A DNA stretch of 64,000 nucleotides from Actinoplanes sp. N902-109 (lineage in GTDB: Bacteria > Actinomycetota > Actinomycetes > Mycobacteriales > Micromonosporaceae). The DNA lies in assembly GCF_000389965.1 (NCBI RefSeq), contig NC_021191.1:249501-313500 (forward strand), given 5' to 3'. The notes beneath the pieces were generated by a model that saw nothing but the letters and a program-made list of their open reading frames with translations, made no database searches and was not told the origin of the DNA. The stretch's first letter is position 1; the number at the start of each line of letters is the position of its first letter. A program made the translations under genes and the position numbers. Below are positions 25,606 through 33,582 of the stretch, piece by piece.

Positions 25606-28124
25606 TGGGCCGCCACCGCCCGGGGTTCGTAGGCCACGAACGGCAGCAGCGGCCCGGTCCGCTCGGCAGCGGCGTCCAGCGCGAGCAGCACGCCGGCCGA
25701 ACCGGTGGCCAGATCGGTGGAGAGCCGGTAGCCGTGGGTGCCGATGAACTGCACCTGGTCGGGTTCGGGTGCGACGGCCTCCCAGCTCAGCGCGTCCAGA
25801 TGGGCGTTGAGGCCGGTGGTCTCCGACTCGTGGCCGAGCAGTGCGAGCACCGCTCCCGCGCGGCCGGTGAACAGACCACCGGCCAGCAGGAACTGCGAGC
25901 GCACCCGGCCCAGCAGCACGTCATGGATCCGGCGCAGCTCAGCGTCCGGGTGTTCGCGCAGGATCGCCGCGGTCACCATGGCCATGCCCGCGCTGCCGGT
26001 CAGCCCCGGCCCGAGCCGGCGGTCGGCCTGCAGGCTGTCCAGCCCGGCGATCCGCGCGTCCGAGCGCAGTTCCTCGATCGCCCGGTCCAGGTGCCGGGGG
26101 TCGCCGGTGTGGTCGTGCAGGCGCAGCAGGAACATCGCCACCCCGGTGCGCCCGGACAGCAGACCCACCCGCGGCCGGCCGTCGGTGGCGTCGGGGTCGC
26201 GGTCGCCCAGCCGCTTGCTCAGCTCCTCGGCCACCGCCAGGTAGGCCGGATCGCCCCGGACCTCGGCGAGGTGCAGGGCGGCCAGGCCCAGCCCGGCCCA
26301 ACCGTCCGCCAGCGAGCCGTCCACCTGGTCGATCGGCATCGCGATGGCCCGGTCCATCAGTTCGGTGGCCTCGGCGTGCCGGCCCAGCTCCTCCAGCGCG
26401 TACGCCACCCCGGCCAGCCCGTTGAAGAAGCCGGGGCCGACATCGGTGAGCCGCATGGCGTGGTCGACGAGCCACTGCACGTGCTCCTCCGGCACGTGGT
26501 GGCCGCCGCGCGACAGGGCCCAGAGGACGCCGGCCGCGCCGTACGCGAAGGTCGTGCCGCCACCGGGCACCAGGAACTGCGTCGCGTCACCGGGGTAGAG
26601 CCGGTCGTCGCGTTCCGGGGTGGCGACCTCGAGGATGCTGGCGGCGATGCGCTGGCGCAGGTCGCTGCCGGCGAGGTCGGCCGGCCAGGTCAGCGAGTGG
26701 TCGGCCGCCGTGCCCAGCGCCTCGGTGCTCAGGCTGGCCCGCATCTCGGCCACCACGTCGGCGGGCAGCTCGAACTCGCGGGCGGCCAGGTCGATCAGCT
26801 GGCGTACCTTGCCCACGCCCCACTGGATGATCTGCGGCAGCGGGGTGAACATGTTCAGCCGCAGCACCGCCAGGGCGTACCGGTCGGTGTCGGCGCCCCG
26901 CAGGTGCCCGGGGGCGTGGAAGCCCAGCGCACCCATGCTCTGCGGCCGCTGCTCCTCGACCGGCGACGACGTCTCCATGTCGATGAACCGGATCGACCCG
27001 TCCGCGGTCACCATGATGTTGCCCGGGTGCAGGTCACCGAAGACCACGCCGCGCTCGTGCATGGTGCGGGTGGCGTCGGCGACTTGGGCGATGATGTCCA
27101 GCGCCCACTCCCGGTACGCCGCCCGCTGCTCGTTGCCGGTCTCGCCGATGACGAACGGGTGCCGCGCCTGCAACATGTCGATCAGCGGCTCGCCTTCGAC
27201 GAACTCGCGTACCAGATAGCGGTGTTCGTGCCCGTTGCGGTAGTCGAGCAGGGCCGGAACGAACGGCAGGCCGGTGAGCCGCTGCAGCGCCCAGTGCTCG
27301 CGTTCCATCCGGACCACCGCGTCGTCGCCGGCCGCGTCCAGCCCGGCCAGCGGGCGGGCCTCCTTGACCAGTACCTCCTGCCCCGAGCGGGTGTCCCGGG
27401 CACGGTAGACGCCGCCGCCGTTGGAGAAGTGCAGGGCCTGGTAGACCTTGTACGGGAAGTCGGTGAGCCGCCCCTGCCGCCGCTGCTCCAGCGCGTCGGC
27501 CAGGAACGCCGGCAGGGTGACCCAGGTCGGCGGTTTGAACGTCGGGCGCCGCACGTCGGGCACGAGCTCGCCCTCCGGGTTGCGCATCGCCGGCACCATC
27601 CGGCCGTTGTCGGCCCGCACCATCTGCAGCACGAACCCGCCGTACCGCACGAACAGCGGGCCGTTGCGCCAGCGCAGGTCGCTCAGGATGTTCGGCGCCG
27701 GGGTACCCCCGATCAGCTCCTCGAGCTCGGTGAGCACGCGCTCCAGGGTGGCGTCGTCGGGCGGGTAGATGGTGATGAACTTGCCGCTGGCGGTGCGGTC
27801 GCCGTACTTGCTGCCGCGCCGGCCGAGGATGTCGCGGTTGCTGATGTACTTGAAGAGCAGGCCGTTGCGCACGCAGTAGGGGGCGACGATGTCGAGCAGC
27901 TCGGCCGCGTTGCCGAGGGTGGCCGCGACGTGGATCTTCCAGCCCTGCCCGGGGATCGTGAGCGCCGGCGGGGTGCAGGTGGTCCACTCACGGCCGCGTT
28001 CGATCCGCCAGCCGGGGCCGGGGGACTGCCCGGCGCGGAAGTCGTTCGCCGTACCGTCGCTTTCCGGCGCGTCGTAGAAGAGCGTGCCGTCGCGGATGAA
28101 GTCGAGGAATCTGAAGTCGAGCAC
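25599..28124 (-). CDS. lanKC: Class III lanthipeptide synthetase (LanKC)
   Basis: An 841-residue three-domain synthetase from the GTG at 28124, chosen for AGGAGA six bases upstream; an ATG at 28148 has no such site. Lyase domain about 1-200, kinase about 215-480 with the lysine in VLVKEA (about 252), GDLHPGN (about 361) and FIDME in place of DFG (about 382), and a LanC-like domain about 510-841. Kinase plus lyase phosphorylate and eliminate Ser/Thr to Dha/Dhb. The cyclase repeats read FFNGLAG, LLSGRTG, GLTGSAG, FTGRAG and LATGSAG, with no zinc-binding Cys/His, which places it in class III rather than IV. All five precursors of the operon lack Cys, so on them it could only dehydrate. Confidence 0.9.
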   Translation of the reverse strand: MLDFRFLDFIRDGTLFYDAPESDGTANDFRAGQSPGPGWRIERGREWTTCTPPALTIPGQGWKIHVAATLGNAAELLDIVAPYCVRNGLLFKYISNRDILGRRGSKYGDRTASGKFITIYPPDDATLERVLTELEELIGGTPAPNILSDLRWRNGPLFVRYGGFVLQMVRADNGRMVPAMRNPEGELVPDVRRPTFKPPTWVTLPAFLADALEQRRQGRLTDFPYKVYQALHFSNGGGVYRARDTRSGQEVLVKEARPLAGLDAAGDDAVVRMEREHWALQRLTGLPFVPALLDYRNGHEHRYLVREFVEGEPLIDMLQARHPFVIGETGNEQRAAYREWALDIIAQVADATRTMHERGVVFGDLHPGNIMVTADGSIRFIDMETSSPVEEQRPQSMGALGFHAPGHLRGADTDRYALAVLRLNMFTPLPQIIQWGVGKVRQLIDLAAREFELPADVVAEMRASLSTEALGTAADHSLTWPADLAGSDLRQRIAASILEVATPERDDRLYPGDATQFLVPGGGTTFAYGAAGVLWALSRGGHHVPEEHVQWLVDHAMRLTDVGPGFFNGLAGVAYALEELGRHAEATELMDRAIAMPIDQVDGSLADGWAGLGLAALHLAEVRGDPAYLAVAEELSKRLGDRDPDATDGRPRVGLLSGRTGVAMFLLRLHDHTGDPRHLDRAIEELRSDARIAGLDSLQADRRLGPGLTGSAGMAMVTAAILREHPDAELRRIHDVLLGRVRSQFLLAGGLFTGRAGAVLALLGHESETTGLNAHLDALSWEAVAPEPDQVQFIGTHGYRLSTDLATGSAGVLLALDAAAERTGPLLPFVAYEPRAVAAQW

Positions 28125-28181
28125 GTGACGTCTCCTGTCCGTGATCATTCGGGACAGCAGGGCTGCCGCTGGGTGGGTGCC

Positions 28182-29807
28182 TTACAGGAACGGGCGCACG
28201 TAGGTGCGGTAGGCCAGCTCCCAGAGGGGCAGGTCGCCGGTGTGCACCTTGGCCGCCGCGGTGCGGTGGCCCGGGGTTTCGGTCACGTCGAGCGGGTAGC
28301 CGGTGACCGGGAGGGTCAGCCCGGCGTCGACCCGGATCGGGAAGAAGGACGAGACCGGCGCGGAGCCGGGGGTGGGCGGGGCAGTGGCGATGGTCGCTGT
28401 GCCGAGGTGGCCGTGCAGCACCGCGCCGTTGCCGATCAGCTCGACGCGCTGCCCGGGCGCCAGCCTCGCGGCGTCCGCGCTGTCGAGCAGGACGAGCGTG
28501 GTCCGGCCGTCCTGGGTCACGTACGCGCCTTCGACGGTGTACGGCACCCGGGCGAACAGCGCCGCGCCGAACGCCAGCGCCAGCCCGGCGAGCACCAGGG
28601 CGACCCGTAGCCGCCGCACCCCGGCCGCGCGGACCTCCGCGGCCAGCCGGCGTGCGCCCCGGCCCAGCAGGTACAGGGCGTAGCAGAGGGCCAGCAGCAC
28701 GATGGTGAGGCCGACCAGGCCGGCGCGTTGCAGCAGGCCGACCCAGAGGGCGCCGGCCGTGGCCAGCAGGTATGCCGGGAAGGCGAGACAGGCGAGGCCG
28801 TACCAGACGGTCCATCGGGTCGGCAGCTCCCGCTGATAGGTGCCGCCGAACAACAGCCGGGCCAGGGCGCGGCGGGCATCGGCGATCGCCCGGGCCCGCA
28901 GGAACGGCACGTCGACCAGGCTCATCAACGCGATGTAGCCGTCGAGCTTCACCAGGGGCAACAGGTTGAGCAGGCTTGTCACATAGCTGCCGACGGCGAA
29001 GAACACCATGGCGGCCCGGCGGTCGGGCGAGTCCACCAGCAGAGCCAGCAGACCGGCCGCGCTGCCCAGGGTGGCCTGCACCATCGGACCGGCCAGGGCG
29101 ACCCGCACCCGCTGCCGCCGGTCCTCCAGCCGCCAGGCGTCGGACACGTCGCAGAAGAACGACGGCAGGAAGTAGAAGAGCATGATGCCGATCCGCGACG
29201 GCCGGCCGCCGTGCCGGATCAGCATGGCCGCGTGGCCCAGCTCGTGGATCGACGTCGCGACGATCAGCGCGACCAGGATCGCGAGGTACGAGGTGACCGG
29301 CAGCGGCTCACCGAGCGCCCGGCCCACCACATCGGCCTGCACCACCAGGGCGCCGAGACCGGCCAGCCCGGTCAGCGCGGCGAGCCAGCCGACGAATCGG
29401 CTCGCGATCAGGGCGAACACCGGCTGCAGGCGGAGCATGGTGCGGCCCGGTCGCAGCAGGGTCAGCTGGATCGTGAACGGCGGCACGAGCTGCCAGCGGC
29501 GGGGGCGGCCGGGTGCGGTCATCTCCCCGTCGTCGATCAGGCCCAGACCGTCGAGCTGGGCGACAACCCGGTCGACCACCTCGGGGGACCACGCGGGGCC
29601 CAGCTGGTGGGCGAGGGTGGCGCTGTCGTGCGTACCGTCGAGGTGCTGGGCGAGCCGGGCGACATGCTCGCCCACCCGGATGTATTTGGGACCGCGCTGC
29701 AACAGCCACTGGCCGGTGCCGGCGTTGGCGGGCGGGTGGATCTCCGTGCCCGGCGCGCGACGTGGCCGTGTCAGATGCGTGGCGGGTGTTGCGTCGATGA
29801 CACTCAC
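28182..29807 (-). CDS. M50-type intramembrane metalloprotease of the daptide type
   Basis: A 541-residue membrane protein from the GTG at 29807 (GGGGAG six bases upstream; an ATG at 29837 lacks a ribosome site). Residues about 30-100 form a PqqD-like winged-helix region, a common leader-recognition fold. The zinc site HELGH is at about 185-190 and the distal ligand at about 285 in LVKLDGY, with about eight hydrophobic helices, and a C-terminal extracytoplasmic beta-rich domain from about 430. Daptide clusters encode a membrane M50 protease thought to remove the leader. It lies directly downstream of the precursor genes, separated from them by a hairpin. Confidence 0.85.
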   Translation of the reverse strand: MSVIDATPATHLTRPRRAPGTEIHPPANAGTGQWLLQRGPKYIRVGEHVARLAQHLDGTHDSATLAHQLGPAWSPEVVDRVVAQLDGLGLIDDGEMTAPGRPRRWQLVPPFTIQLTLLRPGRTMLRLQPVFALIASRFVGWLAALTGLAGLGALVVQADVVGRALGEPLPVTSYLAILVALIVATSIHELGHAAMLIRHGGRPSRIGIMLFYFLPSFFCDVSDAWRLEDRRQRVRVALAGPMVQATLGSAAGLLALLVDSPDRRAAMVFFAVGSYVTSLLNLLPLVKLDGYIALMSLVDVPFLRARAIADARRALARLLFGGTYQRELPTRWTVWYGLACLAFPAYLLATAGALWVGLLQRAGLVGLTIVLLALCYALYLLGRGARRLAAEVRAAGVRRLRVALVLAGLALAFGAALFARVPYTVEGAYVTQDGRTTLVLLDSADAARLAPGQRVELIGNGAVLHGHLGTATIATAPPTPGSAPVSSFFPIRVDAGLTLPVTGYPLDVTETPGHRTAAAKVHTGDLPLWELAYRTYVRPFL

Positions 29808-29862
29808 GTCGAGCTCCCCGTCGGACAGTTGAGGCATTGGGAATGGCGGGAAAAAGCCGTCC

Positions 29863-29911
29863 CCCTGCCTCGGCCCAGCTCATTCCTTGCCGGAAGCGGG
29901 CCGAGGCAGGG
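29863..29911 (-). terminator. Hairpin between precursor genes and protease gene, probable leaky terminator
   Basis: A perfect 14-bp inverted repeat: 29863-29876 pairs with 29898-29911 across a 21-nt loop. In the minus-strand transcript it is followed after about 8 nt by five U. It lies 69 nt after the last precursor stop and upstream of the M50 gene. Partial termination here would make precursor mRNA more abundant than enzyme mRNA, a common arrangement in RiPP operons. A diverged copy lies at 32271-32320. Confidence 0.75.
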
Positions 29912-29980
29912 CCTGCGGATCGGATGTCGCAGGCGAGGCGTGCCGGGCACGCCGCGGAACTGTTACGTCGTGGCCACCGG

Positions 29981-30142
29981 TCAGGTGATGGCGACGGACG
30001 TGACGACGGCCGTGCTGACCGTCGCGCCGATGCTGACGCCGGTCCAGAAGCCCGGGGCTTCCAGCGCCTCCAGCTCCTGCATCTCCAGCTCCAGTTCCGC
30101 CTGGTCCTTGCCGGACCCGGTGGTGTCGGTGTTCTCGTTCAT
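29981..30142 (-). CDS. Daptide-type precursor peptide 1
   Basis: A 53-residue precursor with a perfect site (AAAGGAGG) before the ATG. The leader is acidic and holds the conserved recognition block ELEMQELEALEAPG (residues about 17-31). The core (about 31-53) reads GFWTGVSIGA, then TVSTAVVTSVAIT, ending in Ile-Thr. Eight Ser/Thr and no Cys occur in the core. The MQELE-x-LEAP block and the C-terminal Thr are the hallmarks of daptides, in which the final Thr is decarboxylated, aminated and dimethylated to a C-terminal diamine. The cleavage site, probably near EAP-G, is not provable from sequence. It differs from precursor 2 at three residues only. Confidence 0.93.
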   Translation of the reverse strand: MNENTDTTGSGKDQAELELEMQELEALEAPGFWTGVSIGATVSTAVVTSVAIT

Positions 30143-30192
30143 GTCGCACCTCCTTTCGTTTTCCGTTGCGAATGCTGTTGCGGGAACGCCGA

Positions 30193-30354
30193 TCAGGTGA
30201 TGGCGACCGATGTGGCCACGGCCGAGCTGATCGTGGCGCCGATGCTGACGCCGGTCCAGAAGCCCGGGGCTTCCAGCGCCTCCAGCTCCTGCATCTCCAG
30301 CTCCAGTTCCGCCTGGTCCTTGCCGGACCCGGTGGTGTCGGTGTTCTCGTTCAT
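30193..30354 (-). CDS. Daptide-type precursor peptide 2
   Basis: A 53-residue precursor, identical to precursor 1 in the leader and differing in the core at residues 42 (Ile), 44 (Ser) and 47 (Ala): TISSAVATSVAIT. It has the same upstream box, TCC-rich on the plus strand (GGAGGTGCGAC before the ATG on the coding strand), and a start-to-start spacing of 212 bp to precursor 1, so the two arose by recent tandem duplication. There is no Cys. It would receive the same modifications as precursor 1. Confidence 0.93.
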   Translation of the reverse strand: MNENTDTTGSGKDQAELELEMQELEALEAPGFWTGVSIGATISSAVATSVAIT

Positions 30355-30406
30355 GTCGCACCTCCTTCCGTTTTCTCGATGCGGATGCTGATGGGGGGAA
30401 CGCCGA

Positions 30407-30568
30407 TCAGGTGATCGAGGCGACCGAGACGGCCACGGCCGAGCTGATGCCGGCCCCGATGCTGACGCCGGTCCAGAAGCCCGGGGCCTCCAGCACCTCC
30501 AGCTCCTGCATCTCGAGCTCCAGCTCCGTCTCGGCGCCGGACTCCGCGGGAATGCGGTTCTCGCTCAT
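30407..30568 (-). CDS. Daptide-type precursor peptide 3
   Basis: A 53-residue precursor whose first 14 residues differ from 1 and 2 (MSENRIPAESGAET) but whose recognition block (ELELEMQELEVLEAPG) and core start (FWTGVSIGA) are conserved. The core ends GISSAVAVSVASIT, six Ser/Thr after the EAPG besides the terminal Thr, and has no Cys. GGAGG lies before the ATG. It is 214 bp from precursor 2, start to start. It is an older duplicate of the same family. Confidence 0.92.
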   Translation of the reverse strand: MSENRIPAESGAETELELEMQELEVLEAPGFWTGVSIGAGISSAVAVSVASIT

Positions 30569-30617
30569 TTCTCTCCTCCTTCTGCTGCTTTTTCCGTACG
30601 GGTGGGCAGTGCGCGAA

Positions 30618-30767
30618 TTACGTGATGCTCCAGGCGACGGAGACGATGCTGACGCCGACGGAGACGCCGATGCTGGTGGCCCAGCCGGGAGCCTCGAGCG
30701 ACTCCAGTTCCTGCATCTCGAGTTCCTGCATCTCGAGCTCCACCGCGGTCTCTTCCTGCTCTGACAC
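30618..30767 (-). CDS. Daptide-type precursor peptide 4
   Basis: A 49-residue precursor with GTG start and AAAGGAGG upstream. The leader has the pattern LEMQELEMQELESLEAPG, a duplicated MQELE; the core (about 29-49) is WATSIGVSVGVSIVSVAWSIT split as WATSIGVSVG and VSIVSVAWSIT. Alternating hydrophobic and Ser residues give a beta-strand or amphipathic pattern. No Cys; it ends Ile-Thr. The protein is identical to precursor 5 although the DNA differs by synonymous changes and in the stop codon (TAA here). Confidence 0.92.
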   Translation of the reverse strand: MSEQEETAVELEMQELEMQELESLEAPGWATSIGVSVGVSIVSVAWSIT

Positions 30768-30823
30768 GGTCTGGCCTCCTTTCCGATGAAGTGGTGCTGA
30801 TCGATGGGTGGGGTGGTGCTGGA

Positions 30824-30973
30824 TCAGGTGATGCTCCAGGCGACCGACACGATGCTGACGCCGACGGAGACGCCGATGCTGGTGGCCCAGCCGGGAGCCT
30901 CGAGCGACTCCAGTTCCTGCATCTCGAGTTCCTGCATCTCCAGCTCCACCGCGGTCTCTTCCTGCTCGGACAC
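30824..30973 (-). CDS. Daptide-type precursor peptide 5
   Basis: A 49-residue precursor, identical in protein sequence to precursor 4, GTG start with AAAGGAGG upstream and a TGA stop. It is the first precursor gene in the direction of transcription, 33 nt after the dehydrogenase stop. Retaining two identical peptides suggests that gene dosage of this form matters. No Cys; eight Ser/Thr in the core including the C-terminal Thr. Confidence 0.92.
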   Translation of the reverse strand: MSEQEETAVELEMQELEMQELESLEAPGWATSIGVSVGVSIVSVAWSIT

Positions 30974-31006
30974 GATGTCGCCTCCTTTCCTCTGTACGGT
31001 GTTCGG

Positions 31007-32233
31007 TTACTGATCCGCGGCGGGTGCCGCGGAAGTCTCTGTGGGGGCCGGCACGGTGGCCTCGGTCAGCACCGCGCGTACCTCGTCGGCCTTGAGCCCG
31101 CCGAGCATCGGCAGACCGGCACCCCAGGCGCGCATCGCGCGGGCCGTGGCGACCTCGAGGTCGGCCGGGGTGGCGGGTACGACCCGGGGGACCTGCCAGT
31201 CGTGCATCAGCTGCTCCAGGCCGTCGGCGGGGTCGGTGCCCAGCCAGGGCGCCCGCTCCCGGACGACCTGCCACAGCCGGGTGATGCGGGCGGCCTCGCC
31301 GACCCGGTGGTCGCCGGCCAGGGCGCGGCGCCAGAGCACCGGCCAGATCGCGGCGACCGCGCGCATCTTGACCAGGCCGAGCGTGCTGGACAGCTCGTTG
31401 GCGATGGGCCAGGCCTTCACCGCGTGCACGTAGCGCCCGATGTTGGTGTGCCCGATCTGGCTCTCCGAGCTGAGCGCGGCTATCCGCAGCCGCAGCCCGG
31501 GGTTGACCGGTCCGCCGGCGGCGCGGTCGCGGGCCACCTCGTAGCCCGCGTCGACCAGCCGGCGGGCGAGGTCCTCCACCGCGGCGTCGGGTGCCGGGCG
31601 GGCGATGGGATCACCGGCGTACGGGCTGACCGCGCGGAACAGGGCCTCCAGGACACCGTCGGCGACCAGGCCGACCGGCAACGTCTCGGTGGCGGCAGCG
31701 TCGTGGATCGAGGCCACCGGGCGCAGACAGTTGCCGTTGACGATGCGCTTGGCGTCCTCGTACGGGTAACACGCCACCGGGGCCAGTTCGCTGCCGGTGC
31801 CCAGGGTGGTCGGGACCGCCAGCACCCGCACCGACGAGCCGAGCCGGGCCGGCAGCATGACCATGCCGCTGCGTTGCGGTGCGGCGAGCCACCGCCGGAC
31901 CTCCGGCCAGTCCCTGGTCAGCACCGCGAGCTTGGCCAGGTCCATGGTCGAACCGCCGCCGACGGCGATCAGCAGGGCGCCGGGGTCGAGCTCGGCCGCC
32001 AGCGTGGTGATCGCCGCCAGGTCGCCGCGCGGCCCGATGGTCAGCACGGTGGGTTCAAGCCCGGCCTGCCGCACCTGGGCCAGGACCTGCCGGGTGATCG
32101 GCCGGTCGATGACTGCCGGGTCCACCAGGGCGGTCACCGCGGTGGTGCGGTCGGCGCCGAGCCAGCCGGCCAGGTGTGCCGTGCCTTGCAGCGGGGCTGC
32201 GGGGGCGGTGAAGACCGCTGTGCTGATAGTCAT
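31007..32233 (-). CDS. Daptide-type dehydrogenase (oxidative decarboxylase), iron-ADH fold
   Basis: A 408-residue protein with the group III iron-alcohol-dehydrogenase fold: NAD-binding GGGSTMD at 92-98, PTTLGTGSE at about 141, and Asp192 in the metal region. The residue four after Asp192, His in classical members, is Glu196, and the later His pair is not cleanly preserved (His262 and His270 are candidates), so the metal site may be altered. In the characterised daptide pathway a dehydrogenase oxidises the C-terminal Thr and CO2 is lost, giving a ketone for the aminotransferase. GGAGG precedes the ATG at 32233. It lies directly upstream of the precursor genes in the same operon. Confidence 0.85.
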   Translation of the reverse strand: MTISTAVFTAPAAPLQGTAHLAGWLGADRTTAVTALVDPAVIDRPITRQVLAQVRQAGLEPTVLTIGPRGDLAAITTLAAELDPGALLIAVGGGSTMDLAKLAVLTRDWPEVRRWLAAPQRSGMVMLPARLGSSVRVLAVPTTLGTGSELAPVACYPYEDAKRIVNGNCLRPVASIHDAAATETLPVGLVADGVLEALFRAVSPYAGDPIARPAPDAAVEDLARRLVDAGYEVARDRAAGGPVNPGLRLRIAALSSESQIGHTNIGRYVHAVKAWPIANELSSTLGLVKMRAVAAIWPVLWRRALAGDHRVGEAARITRLWQVVRERAPWLGTDPADGLEQLMHDWQVPRVVPATPADLEVATARAMRAWGAGLPMLGGLKADEVRAVLTEATVPAPTETSAAPAADQ

Positions 32234-32270
32234 CGTCAGTCACCTCCTTCGATTCGCGGTATGCTGGGGC

Positions 32271-32320
32271 CCTGCCTGGGCCCAGCTCATTCGTTTGCCG
32301 GCGGCGGGTTCGAGGCAGCG
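32271..32320 (-). repeat. Diverged copy of the 29863-29911 hairpin sequence
   Basis: The first 22 bases (from CCTGCCTGGGCCCAGCTCAT) match 29864-29885 at 21 positions, and the next 28 stay recognisably similar with two small indels. Here the inverted repeat is worn down to CTGCCT/AGGCAG, so it is a poor hairpin. It covers the last codons of the aminotransferase gene and its junction with the dehydrogenase gene. The two copies are direct repeats that bracket the dehydrogenase and all five precursor genes. Confidence 0.65.
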
Positions 32321-33582
32321 CTGGTGGTGGGGGCGGAAGGGGTCAGGTCCTTCCGCTCCAATCCGCCGACCACCCGGTCGATCAGCTCGTCGACCTCCGC
32401 CTCCGCAAAGGTGAGCGCGGGGATCAGTTGCACGCCGCCCGGACCGGGGTGGACGATCGCGCCGGCCCGGCGGATCCGGGCCACCAGCTCGGCGACCCCG
32501 GCGCCGCTCAGCGGCTCACCGTCGGCGCCGGCGATGTGGACGGTCCGGAAGCACCCCGTCCCGGCCGCGCCGGTCACCCGGGGATGGTTCGCGACCAGGT
32601 CGGTGATGGCCCGGTCGAGCCGGGCGGCCACCGCCTGGCCGGCCACCACCGCGTCGAGCCGGTGCATCTCCCCGATCGTCGCGGTGATCGCGGCGGACGG
32701 GAGCGAGCTGCCGCCCTGCGTCTCGGCGTGCACCAGCACGGCGTCACCAGTCACGAAAGGCTCGGCGACGCGGCCGGAGAAGACCACCGCCGAGGCCGGG
32801 CAGACGCCGTTGGTCAGGCCCTTCGAGGTGAGCAGCACGTCCGGCTGGCCCGGCCAGGTCTGCGAGGCGAAGAACGTCCCGGTGCGGCCGAAGCCGGTGG
32901 CCACCTCATCGGCGACCAGCAGATATCCGGTCTCGTCCCGCAGCCGCACCAGCTCGGCGACGAACTCCTCGCTCAGCGGCACCGTGCCGGAACCGAGCAC
33001 CGGTTCCACCACGACCGCCGCGATCCGGGAGGCGTTGCGTTCGACAAGCGTGCGCAGCTCCTGGACGTCGTTCGGGGTGATGTGCCGGATCAGCCGCTGG
33101 TCCACCTGGTAGAGCCGCTGGCCCAGGTCCTCCCCGGTCAGCGCGAAGCCACCGAAGGTCAGGCCGTGGAAGCTGTTCCGCAGACCCACCACCAGCTTGC
33201 GGTCCGGTTGCCCGGCCAGTGCGTGGTGGTGCCGGACCAGCTTCATCGCGGCGTCGTTGGCGGCCCCGCCGGACGACGAGAACAGCACCCGGGAGTAGTG
33301 GCCGGGACCGCAGACGTCGACCAGAGCATCGGCCGCCAGGCGGGCATAGTCGTTCTCGTAGCGGAAGGCGCCGAGGTAGGACGCCTGGGTGGCGGCTTCG
33401 CGGATCGCCTCGGCGATGACCGGGTTGCCGTAGCCGAGGTTGACGTTCCACAGCCCGCTGCTGCCGTCCAGCACGACGTTGCCGTCGGCGAACGTGATGC
33501 GATGTCCGTCGGCCCGCACGGCCCGGATGTCCTCCGCGCCGTGGGCGCTCGGTGGGATCAGGTACGGCCAGAGCGCGCTCAT
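32287..33582 (-). CDS. mpaD: Daptide-type class III aminotransferase
   Basis: A 431-residue PLP-dependent class III (omega) aminotransferase. It shows SSSGGAANDAA (cofactor phosphate loop), DEVATGFGRTG with the PLP-pyridine aspartate, and the Schiff-base lysine in LLTSKGLTNG. In daptides the aminotransferase converts the ketone left by oxidative decarboxylation of the C-terminal Thr to an amine. The last 15 residues (SAPTTSAASNPPPANE) are low in complexity and encoded by the repeat copy at 32271-32320, so the original stop may have been upstream. It overlaps the methyltransferase by 4 nt. Confidence 0.87.
   Translation of the reverse strand: MSALWPYLIPPSAHGAEDIRAVRADGHRITFADGNVVLDGSSGLWNVNLGYGNPVIAEAIREAATQASYLGAFRYENDYARLAADALVDVCGPGHYSRVLFSSSGGAANDAAMKLVRHHHALAGQPDRKLVVGLRNSFHGLTFGGFALTGEDLGQRLYQVDQRLIRHITPNDVQELRTLVERNASRIAAVVVEPVLGSGTVPLSEEFVAELVRLRDETGYLLVADEVATGFGRTGTFFASQTWPGQPDVLLTSKGLTNGVCPASAVVFSGRVAEPFVTGDAVLVHAETQGGSSLPSAAITATIGEMHRLDAVVAGQAVAARLDRAITDLVANHPRVTGAAGTGCFRTVHIAGADGEPLSGAGVAELVARIRRAGAIVHPGPGGVQLIPALTFAEAEVDELIDRVVGGLERKDLTPSAPTTSAASNPPPANE

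Larger units (their letters stand above)
29981..30973 (-). repeat. Tandem array of five precursor genes in two subfamilies
   Basis: The array consists of three 53-codon units (period 212 and 214 bp) and two 49-codon units (period 206 bp). Spacers of about 50 bp, each with its own strong Shine-Dalgarno sequence, are part of the repeated unit. The units are similar enough at DNA level that recombination could expand or shrink the array. Confidence 0.85.

Noticed and set aside
25605..28610. Plus-strand frame of 1001 codons antisense to LanKC and YcaO
   Set aside because: Low-complexity Gly/Arg/His/Gln translation, fully explained as a shadow of the LanKC gene.
30618..31274. 218-codon minus-strand frame reading through precursors 4 and 5 and the end of the dehydrogenase gene
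   Set aside because: The upstream part is out of frame with the dehydrogenase; only its last 49 codons, precursor 4 with its own GTG and ribosome site, are real.
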